NCBI GenBank assembly: GCA_945860355.1
Contig: CAMARB010000004.1
Coordinates: forward strand, 1 to 55,666
Reading direction: 5' to 3'
Length of the DNA: 55,666 nt
Source of the DNA: Chthoniobacter flavus
Lineage (GTDB): Bacteria; Verrucomicrobiota; Verrucomicrobiia; Chthoniobacterales; Chthoniobacteraceae
Numbering within the stretch: the stretch's first letter is position 1; each line of letters starts with the position of its first letter. The notes below the pieces were generated by a model. The model had not been told where the DNA came from. It saw nothing but the letters and a program-made list of their open reading frames with translations, and did not search any database. The translations under genes were made by a program, and so were the position numbers. Positions 28,366 to 37,049 of the stretch are shown in pieces.

Positions 28366-29595
28366 ATGCCCGTGTTCGACTACAAAGCGGTGGAGGCCGG
28401 CGGGAAAACCCAGGAAGGCCGGATCGAGGCGGGCGGACGCCACGAGGCGCTGCGGATGCTGGAACAACGCGGGTGGACGCCGGTGCGTGTCCGCGAGGAG
28501 ACGGGCGCCGCCGGGAAAAAGGACGGCCAGCCTTTTGATCTGCCCTGGCGTTCGCAAAAAGTACCGTTCGCCGCTCTTGAAGATTTCACGCGCTCCCTTT
28601 CCAGCCTGTTGGCGGGCCACGTGCCGTTGAGCCGGGCCCTGACCATCCTCTACAAGGAAACCGCGCACGCCGCCGCGGCCAAACGGTGGCGGGAACTGCA
28701 CGACTTGGTCATCGACGGCGTGCCCCTGGCGGAGGCAATGAACCGCGCGCCGGATGTTTTTCCGAGGATCTACGTGGCGATGGTGGAGGCGGGAGAGGCG
28801 GGCGGGTTTCTCGACGTGGTTCTGGGGCAGATCGCCGACTTTCAGGCCCGCGAAAAGGAGCTCCGCGCCAAAGTCATGGCGGCGCTGATGTACCCCGCCG
28901 TGCTGCTGTTCCTGGCCATCGCCGTGCTGGTTTTCCTGATGGTGTTTTTCATCCCGCGTTTCCAAACGCTCTTTGAGGGGTTCGACGCCGCGCTGCCCGC
29001 TCTCACCCTGGTCATCGTGGGCATCAGCCAAGTGCTGCGCGCTTGGGGTGTGTATCTCCTCGGCGTCCTTTTCGCTGCGGGGTTCCTCGGTCGCCGCTGG
29101 TTCTCCAAGGACAGCAGCCGGCGGCTCTGGGAATCCTGGCTGCTGCGCGCCCCGGTCGTCGGACCGCTCGCCGCGCAACTAGCCATGGCCCGGTTTTGCC
29201 GGATGCTCGGGACCCTGCTCGGGGCCGGCGTTTCATTGATGAGCGCCCTTTCAGTGGCCCGGCGTTCCCTGGGTTATCAGACGCTCATCGACTTGGTGGC
29301 CGATTCCACCGAGCGCGTGAAAAAGGGCGAGGCCCTCGGGGCGAGCCTCGCCGCCTGCCGCTCGTTGTTTGCCGGGTCCACCCTGGAGATGATCGCCGTG
29401 GCGGAGGAAAGCGGGCGGCTTGACCAGGAGCTGGTGCGCCTGGCGGGCGTCACCGAAACCACGCTGGACCGGCAGCTCAAGACCGCCGTGGCACTGGCGG
29501 AACCGCTCATGCTTTTCGCGATCGCCGGGTTCATTGGCACGATCTTTGTTGGAATGGTCATCCCGATTTTCACCATCCAAGACCACATCAAATAA
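28366..29595 (+). CDS. gspF: Type II secretion inner-membrane platform protein GspF
   Basis: A 409-residue polytopic platform protein. The N-terminal segment (MPVFDYKAVEAGGKTQEG) is characteristic of GspF/PilC, followed by two repeats of the T2SF domain. The first has LEDFTRSLSSLLAGHVPLSRAL, the second MARFCRMLGTLLGAGVSLMSAL. Three membrane helices are visible (LFLAIAVLVFLMVFFIP; VYLLGVLFAAGFLG; MLFAIAGFIGTIFVGMVIP). It couples the ATPase to pseudopilin assembly. The start ATG 28366 is 4 bases after the gspE stop; earlier ATGs in the frame overlap gspE. Confidence 0.97.
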   Translation: MPVFDYKAVEAGGKTQEGRIEAGGRHEALRMLEQRGWTPVRVREETGAAGKKDGQPFDLPWRSQKVPFAALEDFTRSLSSLLAGHVPLSRALTILYKETAHAAAAKRWRELHDLVIDGVPLAEAMNRAPDVFPRIYVAMVEAGEAGGFLDVVLGQIADFQAREKELRAKVMAALMYPAVLLFLAIAVLVFLMVFFIPRFQTLFEGFDAALPALTLVIVGISQVLRAWGVYLLGVLFAAGFLGRRWFSKDSSRRLWESWLLRAPVVGPLAAQLAMARFCRMLGTLLGAGVSLMSALSVARRSLGYQTLIDLVADSTERVKKGEALGASLAACRSLFAGSTLEMIAVAEESGRLDQELVRLAGVTETTLDRQLKTAVALAEPLMLFAIAGFIGTIFVGMVIPIFTIQDHIK

Positions 29596-29610
29596 CCACC
29601 CCCACCTCCC

Positions 29611-30045
29611 ATGCACACATCCCTCCTCCTCAAATCCCGCCGCGGATTCACCCTGGTCGAAATGCTCCTGGTCCTCGTGATCCTGGCGGTGTTGGCGGCC
29701 ATCGTGATCCCCAAATTCTCCGGACGCAGCCAGCAAGCCAAACTCACCGCCGCGCAGTCCCAGATCGCCAGCATCGAGCTGGCGCTGGACGCTTACGAGG
29801 TGGACACCGGCGCCTATCCGCAGGGCGGCGGCGGGCTGGCGGCGCTCGTGGACGAACCCAGCGGCGCACGCAACTGGAAGGGCCCATACCTCAAAAAAGG
29901 CGTGCCGCTGGATCCCTGGGGCAACGAATACGTCTATGTTTACCCCGGCAAAAACAACGCGCGCGGCTACGACCTCATGTCGGTCGGCCCGGACGGCCGG
30001 CCCGGCGGCGATGACGACGTCACCAACTGGGATGAAAAAAGGTGA
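29611..30045 (+). CDS. gspG: Major pseudopilin GspG
   Basis: A 144-residue major pseudopilin. The basic leader ends in RRG, and cleavage falls before FTLVEMLLVLVILAVLAAIV, with the Glu5 that is diagnostic of type IV pilins. The C-terminal part has the GspG sequence YEVDTGAYPQGGGGLAALV, KGPYLKK, PLDPWGNEYVYVYPGK, and the calcium-binding-loop-like ending MSVGPDGRPGGDDDVTNW. It forms the periplasmic pseudopilus. A prepilin peptidase (GspO) is required and is not encoded in this window. Confidence 0.97.
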   Translation: MHTSLLLKSRRGFTLVEMLLVLVILAVLAAIVIPKFSGRSQQAKLTAAQSQIASIELALDAYEVDTGAYPQGGGGLAALVDEPSGARNWKGPYLKKGVPLDPWGNEYVYVYPGKNNARGYDLMSVGPDGRPGGDDDVTNWDEKR

Positions 30046-30535
30046 ACCGCCCTCCGCCGCCGCCGGGTTCACCCTGGTGGAACTGGTCCTGGTCATGGCG
30101 TTGCTTGCCGTCATCACGGCCATCGCCGCGCCCTCGCTCTCCGGCACACTGCGCCGACGCCAGCTCGCCGATGAGGCCCGCCGGTTCCTCGCCTGCACCG
30201 AATACGCCCGGGATGAAGCCCTCTCCCAAGGCATCCCCATGGTCCTTTGGATCGCTTCGGACACAGGCCGGTTCGGCGTCCAACCCAAGGCCGGCTACCC
30301 GGGGGACGATCAACGAAGCCGTGAGTTCCAGCTCCACGCCGATCTCCGCATCGAGTTGCCCAACTCCCAGACGCCCGCCAACACCGCCCCCTCCATCGAG
30401 TTCGGCTGTGAAGGCGGCCCCGTCCCGGGCAGTCTCCCGTGGGTCCGGCTCGTGGATCGGTTCGCCTCGGTTTTCGTCGTTGCGCTCACCCCGGACGGGC
30501 TCGGTTATGAAATCAGCCAGGACCCGCCGCTTTAA
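30032..30535 (+). CDS. gspH: Minor pseudopilin GspH-like
   Basis: A 167-residue minor pseudopilin. The leader MKKGEPPSAAAG precedes the cleavage site and FTLVELVLVMALLAVITAIAAP with Glu5. RRRQLADEARRFLACTEYARDEALSQG is the typical alpha helix of GspH/FimT. The globular part contains FGVQPKAG and ends YEISQDPPL. ATG 30032 gives a short leader and overlaps the gspG stop by 14 bases. Position after gspG is the standard GspH slot. Confidence 0.85.
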   Translation: MKKGEPPSAAAGFTLVELVLVMALLAVITAIAAPSLSGTLRRRQLADEARRFLACTEYARDEALSQGIPMVLWIASDTGRFGVQPKAGYPGDDQRSREFQLHADLRIELPNSQTPANTAPSIEFGCEGGPVPGSLPWVRLVDRFASVFVVALTPDGLGYEISQDPPL

Positions 30536-30911
30536 CCGGCGCCGCCCCGGGTTCACCCTGGTGGAGGTGCTGGCCGCGATGACGTTCCTCGGGCTGCTCC
30601 TGCCGGTGATCCTCTCCGCCCTGTTGCTCGCCAACCGCACCTCGGTGCTGGCGGATCGCTCCGGGCTCGCCGCGCAGCTGGCTGAAAACCGCCTCGGCGA
30701 ACTCTTGCTGGCCGATGCATGGGCCGCCGCCGAGAGCCGGGGCGATTTCGGCGCCGATTGGCCCGGATACCGCTGGGAACTGACCAAAACCGCGTGGATC
30801 ACCGACCCCACCATGACGGAGCTCACCCTGCGCGTTTCGTTCGAGGTCCAGGGCGCCGCCCGGCAAATCCAACTCACCACCCTCGCGGCCACCGCCACCC
30901 CTCCCCTTTGA
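30507..30911 (+). CDS. gspI: Minor pseudopilin GspI-like
   Basis: A 134-residue minor pseudopilin beginning MKSARTRRFNRRRPG, then FTLVEVLAAMTFLGLLLPVIL with the conserved Glu5. Asn- and Glu-rich helix segments AQLAENRLGELL fit GspI, and the short C-terminal domain ends TLAATATPPL. The ATG at 30507 lies within the 3-prime end of gspH (29-base overlap). The stop overlaps the TTG start of the next gene. Assignment to GspI rests mainly on order and short length. Confidence 0.8.
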   Translation: MKSARTRRFNRRRPGFTLVEVLAAMTFLGLLLPVILSALLLANRTSVLADRSGLAAQLAENRLGELLLADAWAAAESRGDFGADWPGYRWELTKTAWITDPTMTELTLRVSFEVQGAARQIQLTTLAATATPPL

Positions 30912-31567
30912 GTGCGACGCGCCCCCACCTCAGCTCACCGAACCGACCGCGAGGGTTCACCCTCCTCGAGGTGAGCCTCGCCCTGGCGGCAAGCGCCGTG
31001 CTTCTCAGCGCGGTTTACGGCGTTTTCTCAAAAGCCATCCACCTCCGGGACGACGCCACGGAACGCACCCGGCAGTCCCGCGCCCGGGTCCGCGCGGCGG
31101 GAATCCTGAGTGATGACCTCCGCAACGCACGGATTTCCGGAGGCGCTCTCGCCGCCGTGCTCCAAGGCTCGCGCGACCCGCAGGGAGGCCAGTTCCCGGG
31201 AACGCTCACGCTCGCCACCACCACCGCGCGCCCCGGGCAGGACACGCCGGGGGGCGACCTCCAGCAGGTGCATTATTTTGTCGCGGACGACACCCGCCAG
31301 GCCAACGCCGGGGTGCTCGTGCGCACCGCGCAAACCAACCTGCTCGCGCCCGTCTCGGAGGAACCCGCTCCCGAAATCCTCATCGACCAGGTCACCGCAT
31401 TGGAGCCGGGCTTTTTTGACGGGCAAACCTGGACGGAACGCTGGGATTACACCCCGGAAAACCCGGCTCTTCCCCAAGCCATCCGGGTCACCGTCCGCAG
31501 ATCCAACGGCGACGCCCCGCTGGAGATAACCGTCCCGTGGACCACCCAAACCATCGCCGCCCCGTGA
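30908..31567 (+). CDS. gspJ: Minor pseudopilin GspJ-like
   Basis: A 219-residue minor pseudopilin read from TTG 30908, which overlaps the preceding stop (TTGA). The leader SATRPHLSSPNRPRG precedes FTLLEVSLALAASAVLLSAVY with Glu5. The globular domain has the GspJ-like helix RARVRAAGILSDDLRNA and a beta-rich end (QAIRVTVRRSNG, LEITVPW). No ATG or GTG in frame would give a sensible leader, so the TTG start is well supported. Order after GspI and larger size fit GspJ. Confidence 0.82.
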   Translation: MSATRPHLSSPNRPRGFTLLEVSLALAASAVLLSAVYGVFSKAIHLRDDATERTRQSRARVRAAGILSDDLRNARISGGALAAVLQGSRDPQGGQFPGTLTLATTTARPGQDTPGGDLQQVHYFVADDTRQANAGVLVRTAQTNLLAPVSEEPAPEILIDQVTALEPGFFDGQTWTERWDYTPENPALPQAIRVTVRRSNGDAPLEITVPWTTQTIAAP

Positions 31568-32907
31568 TCCGCCGCTCCCAGTTCAACCGTTGCTCCGGGG
31601 CGATCCTCATCGTCGCGCTCTGGACATGTCTGGGGCTGGCCAGTGTGTGCCTGCTTTTTGGGCACTCCACTCTGATGGCTTACCGCGGCGCGGACAACGA
31701 CCTGGCCGGACGCCAGGCCGAGCACGCCATCGACGGCGTCGCCCGTCACCTGATCGCGCTGCTCGGCGCCCAGCAGACACCCGGCGCACTGCCCGACGTG
31801 AACAGTTACCCCAGCGCGGAGCTGCTCGTGGGCGACGCCACGGCGTGGATCGTTGGACGACCCGGAATCAACACGGCCACAACCGACCCTCGGAACTCCA
31901 CGCAGCTCAGTTTCGGACTCGTGGACGAAGCCTCCAAACTCAACCTCAACACAGCCACGCTCCAAATGCTCGCTGCGCTGCCCGGCATGACCCAGGACCT
32001 CGCGGCGGCCATCGTGGACTGGCGCGATGCGGATGAAAACCCGAGTCCGAACGGCGCGGAATCCGAGACGTATCTGCGGCGGCAACCCGGTTACCAGTGC
32101 AAGAACGCATTGTTTGAATCCGTGGGGGAACTCGGGCTGGTCGCGGGGGCGGACCCGGGGCTGCTCTTTGGCCGGGACACCAACCTCAACGGCGTGCTCG
32201 AAGATCACGAGACCGCCCCCCAAAGCCAAGGAAGCACCGGGGCGGCGGGGCTCGACAACGGGCTCCTGGAATGGGTCACGGCGTTTACACGCGAACCCAA
32301 CAAACGCAGCGACGGCTCCGCGCGGATCAAGGTCGCCCCGCGCAGCGCCTCCCTCGACTCACTGCTCCAGCAGACGTTCGGGGCTTCCAGGGCCCAACAA
32401 ATCCAGGCCGCCGTGGGCCAAACCCAGGCCGCCAGTGTGCTGGAGTTTTACGTGATCAGCGGCATGACGGCCGACGAGTTCGCTCAGGTGGACGGCGCGT
32501 TGACGGCTGCCGACGGGGACACGATCCTCGGCCGGATCAACGTCAACTCCGCGCCCGAGGCCGTGCTGACCTGCGTCCCTGGCATCGGAACGGAAAAAGC
32601 CGGAGCGGTCGTGAGCGCGCGCCAGGCGCGGCCTCAACTCGACAGCCACATCGCCTGGGTCACTGAGGTTCTCGGCCGCGAAGGCAGCATCCAGGCGGGC
32701 CGCCATCTGACCGGGCAGAGTTTCCAGTTCAGCGCCGACATCGCGGCCGTGGGCCGGTCCGGGCGCGGATACCGGAGAGCGCAGCTCGTTTTGGATACCA
32801 GCGTCGGCACGCCCCGGATCGTTTATCGACGCAACCTGCAGAGGCTGGGCTGGGCGCTGGGCCCACAGATCCGGGATTCTGTGGCCCGGGCAAAGGAGGC
32901 GCTCTGA
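31564..32907 (+). CDS. gspK: Minor pseudopilin GspK
   Basis: A 447-residue protein, the large tip pseudopilin. From GTG 31564 (overlapping the gspJ stop as GTGA) a short leader MIRRSQFNRCSG precedes AILIVALWTCLGLASVCLLF. The characteristic GspK lack of Glu5 is seen. SKLNLNTATLQMLAALPGM and a second such segment (GRINVNSAPEAVLTCVPGIG) are the helix-hairpin-helix SAM-like domains of GspK. An alternative GTG at 31537 would lengthen the leader by nine residues. It caps the pseudopilus with GspI and GspJ. Confidence 0.88.
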   Translation: MIRRSQFNRCSGAILIVALWTCLGLASVCLLFGHSTLMAYRGADNDLAGRQAEHAIDGVARHLIALLGAQQTPGALPDVNSYPSAELLVGDATAWIVGRPGINTATTDPRNSTQLSFGLVDEASKLNLNTATLQMLAALPGMTQDLAAAIVDWRDADENPSPNGAESETYLRRQPGYQCKNALFESVGELGLVAGADPGLLFGRDTNLNGVLEDHETAPQSQGSTGAAGLDNGLLEWVTAFTREPNKRSDGSARIKVAPRSASLDSLLQQTFGASRAQQIQAAVGQTQAASVLEFYVISGMTADEFAQVDGALTAADGDTILGRINVNSAPEAVLTCVPGIGTEKAGAVVSARQARPQLDSHIAWVTEVLGREGSIQAGRHLTGQSFQFSADIAAVGRSGRGYRRAQLVLDTSVGTPRIVYRRNLQRLGWALGPQIRDSVARAKEAL

Positions 32908-34295
32908 TGTTCGACCTCAACGCGCTAAAAAAACACTGGCAGACCCAGTCCGCGCTGGCGGTCACGCTCGACCCGAGCCGGACCACCGTGGACCACGTCC
33001 GCGTGGATGCGGGGGCGATCCACGTGGTGCGATCCATGGAGTTCCCCCTGGGGGCGGACGCCGTGGTGGCGGAGCCGGAGAAAGCCGCGGCCCAACTCTC
33101 TGCATTGTTGGCCGCACACGGGATCAGGGAACGGCGGTGTGTGGTTTGTGTGCCGCCGGCCTGGGCGCTGACGAGCTCCAGCGACGTGCCGGCGCTCGCC
33201 GGGGACGATCTCCAGGGGTACCTCGAACTGCGCGCCGAGCGCGAATTCCCCGTCCCGGTGCAGGAACTCCGCCTGACCCACGGCACGTGCGGCCTGCCCG
33301 ACGGCAAGCAGCAACTCACGCTCGCGGCCGTTTCAATGAAACGGTTCGGGGCGGTGGAAAAAATGGTCCAGGCCGCCGGGGGCCGCGTCGTCTCGCTCTC
33401 ACTCGGCCTGGATCGCTGCGTGCGCGAGGAGAAAACCGCCACCCTGCATCTGATCGCGCAGACCGATCACGTAGCGGCGGTCGTGGCCGCCGGGCACGGG
33501 ATTTCGGTGCTGCGCGCGTTCCCCGGCACGGCCGATAGCGCGGGCTTTGATCCCGCCGGGTTCTCGCGCGAGATCCGGATCACCCTGGGGAAACTGCCCG
33601 GCCCGATCCGCGAGGCGGTGCGCCATGTCCGATTCGACGGGGCGCCCCGGGCGGTGCAACCGCTCTTTGACCAAGTCGCGCAACCGCTCCAGACCCTGGG
33701 CCTGGAATGCGCCGCGCCCGGGGCCGAACCGCCGCCGGCTGCGCAGGCGGCCGCCGCGCGTTTTCTGGCCGGGCAACCCGTGGCGTTTGAGTTTGTGCCG
33801 ACCCAACCCGGGCGCTGGCAGAGCGTGAGCCGCCACCTCGATTCGCGGAACCGGCGGTGGCTGCTCGGGCTGTGCGCAACGGCGTGCCTGGGACTGGCCA
33901 CGGCGTTTTTTGTGAGGAGCTCCCTTGAGAACCGGCTCAATGCCGAATGGCAGGGGATGCGCCGCACCGTGGGCGATCTGGAGGCGCTCCAGCAAAAGAT
34001 CCGCCAGTTCCGCCCGTGGTTTGAGACCGCGCCGCAGGGGCTCCAGGCGTTGGAAGCCCTGAGCGCCGCGTTTCCCGACCAGGGCGAGGTCTGGGCCAAG
34101 ACCATCCAGTTCAGCGGCGACCCGATGAAGGTCAACTGCGCCGGGTTTGCCAAAAACCAGGCGGCGCTGATGGGGTTCGTCGACCGGCTCCGAGCGCGGC
34201 CCGATGTGCAGGGAGTCCAGATCCAGCAGGTGCGCGGGGAGAATCCGCTGCAGTTTTCGCTCACCTACAAGTGGGAGGCGCGCGATGCAAAATAG
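32907..34295 (+). CDS. gspL: GspL-like (PilM/PilN-type) inner-membrane assembly protein
   Basis: A 462-residue bitopic protein. The cytosolic part (about 1-290) has an actin-like PilM/GspL fold (LAVTLDPSRTTVDHVRV, RRCVVCVPPAW, LRAEREFPV, TLAAVSMKRFGAVEKMVQAAG). A single membrane helix (LLGLCATACLGLATAFFV, about 313-330) leads to a PilN-like coiled coil (ENRLNAEWQGMRRTVGDLEALQQKI) and a ferredoxin-like periplasmic domain. It links the GspE ATPase to the periplasmic ring. The start overlaps the gspK stop (TGATG). GspL is the best name by order; the architecture equals PilM plus PilN in one chain. Confidence 0.83.
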   Translation: MFDLNALKKHWQTQSALAVTLDPSRTTVDHVRVDAGAIHVVRSMEFPLGADAVVAEPEKAAAQLSALLAAHGIRERRCVVCVPPAWALTSSSDVPALAGDDLQGYLELRAEREFPVPVQELRLTHGTCGLPDGKQQLTLAAVSMKRFGAVEKMVQAAGGRVVSLSLGLDRCVREEKTATLHLIAQTDHVAAVVAAGHGISVLRAFPGTADSAGFDPAGFSREIRITLGKLPGPIREAVRHVRFDGAPRAVQPLFDQVAQPLQTLGLECAAPGAEPPPAAQAAAARFLAGQPVAFEFVPTQPGRWQSVSRHLDSRNRRWLLGLCATACLGLATAFFVRSSLENRLNAEWQGMRRTVGDLEALQQKIRQFRPWFETAPQGLQALEALSAAFPDQGEVWAKTIQFSGDPMKVNCAGFAKNQAALMGFVDRLRARPDVQGVQIQQVRGENPLQFSLTYKWEARDAK

Positions 34296-34821
34296 AAGCC
34301 GGGAAACCCTCCTCAAACTCGCCGTCGCCCTCGTCGCGGGGTTGTTTCTCCTCGACCGGGTGGTGCTGACTCCCGCCATCGCCCGCTGGAAACAACAGAG
34401 CGAGCGCCTCGATTCCCTCCGCCAGAAGGTCGGCCGCGGCAAACAACTCCTGACCCGCGGCCCGGCGTTGCGGGCGCGCTGGGCCGACATGCAGCACTCG
34501 GATCTGGCCGCCGAAGGCGCCGAGGCCGAGAACGAGGTCTTCAAATCCGTCGGCCGGTGGGCCCGGGAAAGCCGGGTGAATTTCTCCAGCCTCACCCCGC
34601 AGTGGCGCGGGCACGACGACGGCTACGACGCGTTTGAGTGCCGCGCAACAGCCACCGGCGACCAGGCGGCCCTGGGTCGGCTCCTCTACGAGCTGGAAAC
34701 CGACCCGCTTCCGGCCCGGATCGAAGAATGCGAGATCACCGCCCGGGACGCCCAGGGCAAACAGATCGGCCTCAGCCTGCGGTTTAGTTTCGTGCGGCTA
34801 CGGCCCGACTCCAAACGATGA
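34285..34821 (+). CDS. gspM: GspM/PilO-like inner-membrane protein
   Basis: A 178-residue bitopic protein from ATG 34285. A short cytosolic tail (MQNRSRETLLK) leads to a membrane helix (LAVALVAGLFLLDRVVL), a periplasmic coiled coil (WKQQSERLDSLRQKVGRG) and a ferredoxin-like domain (FECRATATGDQAALGRLLYELE). This is the PilO/GspM plan. It overlaps the gspL end by 11 bases and the next start by ATGA, so coupled translation is likely. It pairs with GspL in the assembly platform. Confidence 0.8.
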   Translation: MQNRSRETLLKLAVALVAGLFLLDRVVLTPAIARWKQQSERLDSLRQKVGRGKQLLTRGPALRARWADMQHSDLAAEGAEAENEVFKSVGRWARESRVNFSSLTPQWRGHDDGYDAFECRATATGDQAALGRLLYELETDPLPARIEECEITARDAQGKQIGLSLRFSFVRLRPDSKR

Positions 34822-35432
34822 ACCCGCGTATTGCCATCTCCTCCCTGATCCTGGCCGGCTGGGTTTGCGGCCCCGGGAACACGCGGGCCGCCGATGCGCC
34901 CGAAAAAAAGCCCGGCAGCGAAGAGGCCCAGGCGAAACCGACCGGATATCAGGCGTTTCCGTTTGTCCGGCTGCGCAACATCTTCGACCCCAACCGCAAA
35001 CCGGTTCGGATCGATTCCCCCGCCGCCAAACCCCTCTCAAAGCCCCGCGCGGCGCTGACCCTCACCGGCACGCTGGTGACCGAGCAAAAGGCGCTCGCGT
35101 TTTTCAGCGGCCCCGGCGGCGACCCCGGCAAAGTGCTCGGAATCGCGCAGGCCATTGGCGACTTCAAAATCACGTCCATCGCACCCGGCCAAGTGGGCCT
35201 TGAACGCGACGGCCAACCGCTGGTGTTGGCCGTGGGCAAATCCCTCCCGCTGGAGGGCGGCGCGGAAACGTCCGCCGTTTCGGAGAACATACCCGCCGTG
35301 GGCGTGCCGGAAACGCCCGCCCCAGCCCCTGCGCCGCCGCCGAGCCCGGCGCCATACGCCGACGCAAACCCGGACCGCAGCGAAACCCTGCGGCGGATGA
35401 TGGAACGCCGCCAAAAAGAATTGTCCCAATGA
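34818..35432 (+). CDS. GspC/PilP-like periplasmic connector protein
   Basis: A 204-residue exported protein. A signal peptide or anchor (MNPRIAISSLILAGWVCG) precedes a linker, then FVRLRNIFDPNRKPV and a small beta domain (ALTLTGTLVTEQKALAFFSGP, QAIGDFKITSIAPGQVGLERDGQPLVLAVGKSL read in parts). That domain matches the homology region of GspC or PilP, which docks to the secretin N-domains. The tail is Pro/Ala-rich and ends in a basic helix. It lies between gspM and the secretin genes with 4-base overlaps on both sides, the expected place for the connector. The exact orthology (GspC against PilP) cannot be settled by eye. Confidence 0.68.
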   Translation: MNPRIAISSLILAGWVCGPGNTRAADAPEKKPGSEEAQAKPTGYQAFPFVRLRNIFDPNRKPVRIDSPAAKPLSKPRAALTLTGTLVTEQKALAFFSGPGGDPGKVLGIAQAIGDFKITSIAPGQVGLERDGQPLVLAVGKSLPLEGGAETSAVSENIPAVGVPETPAPAPAPPPSPAPYADANPDRSETLRRMMERRQKELSQ

Positions 35433-37036
35433 ACCCGCCCCCTGTTCCCGCCCTGCGCCACGGCGCCCGTGTCCTGCTCCTCGCGCTTTCTCTGCTGCCC
35501 GGCCAAGCCTGGGCGCAGCAGGACAGGCCGCCCGCCATCGCGCTCCCGGAACGCGTCGCGCCGACGCCGCCGGACACCCTACCAACCGCGCCCCAGCCGC
35601 GACCGGTCGCGATTCCCCCGGCGTTGTCCGAACCCGGCGCGCCGGCTCAGACGCGCGCGAGCAAACCCGGGAAGGGCGAAATTCTGCTCAACTTTCAAGG
35701 GGCCCCCTTGGGGGACGTGCTCAACTACCTGAGCGAAGCGGCCGGGTTTGTGATCGTGCAGGAGGCGGCCGTCACCGGAACCCTCAACGTGATCAGCCGG
35801 CAGCCGGTCAGCGCGGAGGAAGCCGTGGATCTTCTCAACGCGGTGTTGGTGGAGAAAGGGTATGTGGCCCTGCGCAACGGACGGATTCTGAAAATTGTGA
35901 GCCGCAAGGACGCGCAGAAGCGCGATTTGCCGGTGGAAACCGGCAGCGATCCCAGCCAGATCCCGAGGAAGGATCAGATGGTCACCCAGATTCTGCCGCT
36001 GCGCCACGGAGAGGCGGCGAAACTGGTGGAAAACCTCAAGCCGTTGCTGGCGGACAACTCCACGATCAGCGCCAACGAAGGCAGCAACTCCATTCTGCTC
36101 ACCGACACCCAGGCCAACGTGCATCGGATCGCGGAAATCATCCGCGCGATTGACACGTCGGTGGCCAGCATTTCCACCATCCACGTTTACGCGCTCCAGT
36201 TCGCAAACGCCAAGGAACTGGCCACCGTCATCACCCAGCTCTTCTCCTCCAACACCTCGGGCGGCGCCGGCCAAGGCATGACCGGCCGCCGCGGTTTTGG
36301 AGGGTTCGGGGGGTTCGGCGGCTTTGGGGGCGGAGGAGGCGCGGGGGCGGGCAACCCGCCGGGCGCGGCCCAGAGCGAGGCCCGACAAGCCGCCTCGCGG
36401 ATCGTCGCCGTGGCCGACGACCAGAGCAACTCGCTCGTCATCAGCGCGCCGGAGGAGATCATCCCCACCATCAGCGACATTGTGAAGAAGATCGACACCA
36501 GCATCACCGACATCACCGAGAGCCGGATCTTTCGGCTCGTCCACGCGGATGCCGTGGAGACAGCGCAACTCATCTCCGAGCTCTTCGATGAGGATTCCTC
36601 GAGCCAGAACCGCAACGCGCCCGGCAACCGCGGCCAGGCCAGCCGAAACGCCTTCACGATTCCCGGGATTCCCCAGATCGGCGGGCAGAGTTCGCCCCAG
36701 AGCCAGCGGGCCCTGCTGCAGTCGCGTGTGGTCGCGGTCGGGGACCCGCGCACCAACTCGCTTTTGGTTTCAGCGGCGCGCGACACCATGATGCAGATTG
36801 CGGAGATGGTGGGTCGGCTCGACTCCACCGACTCCAAAAAACAGCGGGTCTATATCCACTCCCTCGAACACGCCGACGCCGACAGCGTGGCGGAGGTTCT
36901 CCGCGGCATGCTCGGCAACTCCTCAGGTGCTGGCGCCAGAGGGGGCGCAGGAACCAGCCGCCTCAACCAACGCAGCGCCGCGGGCGCCGCAATCAATCCC
37001 GCCGACGCCGCGAGCACCGCGCGTTCCTCCCGATAA
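35429..37036 (+). CDS. Secretin N-domain protein (first half of a split GspD)
   Basis: A 535-residue exported protein holding only the periplasmic part of a secretin. After a signal peptide (cleavage near AWAQ, residue 30) and a Pro-rich linker come an STN/N0-type domain (ILLNFQGAPLGDVLNYLSEAAG, about 85-160) and three complete N-domains (QILPLRHGEAAKLVENL; IHVYALQFANAKELATVI; SRIFRLVHADAVETAQLI). A Phe-Gly-rich loop is near residue 290. A fourth N-domain begins (VYIHSLEHADADSVAEVLRG) but stops after its first half, followed by a Gly/Ala/Ser-rich tail. There is no beta-barrel region. The missing half-domain and barrel are in the next gene. Confidence 0.9.
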   Translation: MNPPPVPALRHGARVLLLALSLLPGQAWAQQDRPPAIALPERVAPTPPDTLPTAPQPRPVAIPPALSEPGAPAQTRASKPGKGEILLNFQGAPLGDVLNYLSEAAGFVIVQEAAVTGTLNVISRQPVSAEEAVDLLNAVLVEKGYVALRNGRILKIVSRKDAQKRDLPVETGSDPSQIPRKDQMVTQILPLRHGEAAKLVENLKPLLADNSTISANEGSNSILLTDTQANVHRIAEIIRAIDTSVASISTIHVYALQFANAKELATVITQLFSSNTSGGAGQGMTGRRGFGGFGGFGGFGGGGGAGAGNPPGAAQSEARQAASRIVAVADDQSNSLVISAPEEIIPTISDIVKKIDTSITDITESRIFRLVHADAVETAQLISELFDEDSSSQNRNAPGNRGQASRNAFTIPGIPQIGGQSSPQSQRALLQSRVVAVGDPRTNSLLVSAARDTMMQIAEMVGRLDSTDSKKQRVYIHSLEHADADSVAEVLRGMLGNSSGAGARGGAGTSRLNQRSAAGAAINPADAASTARSSR

Positions 37037-37049
37037 CCACCCCCACCCC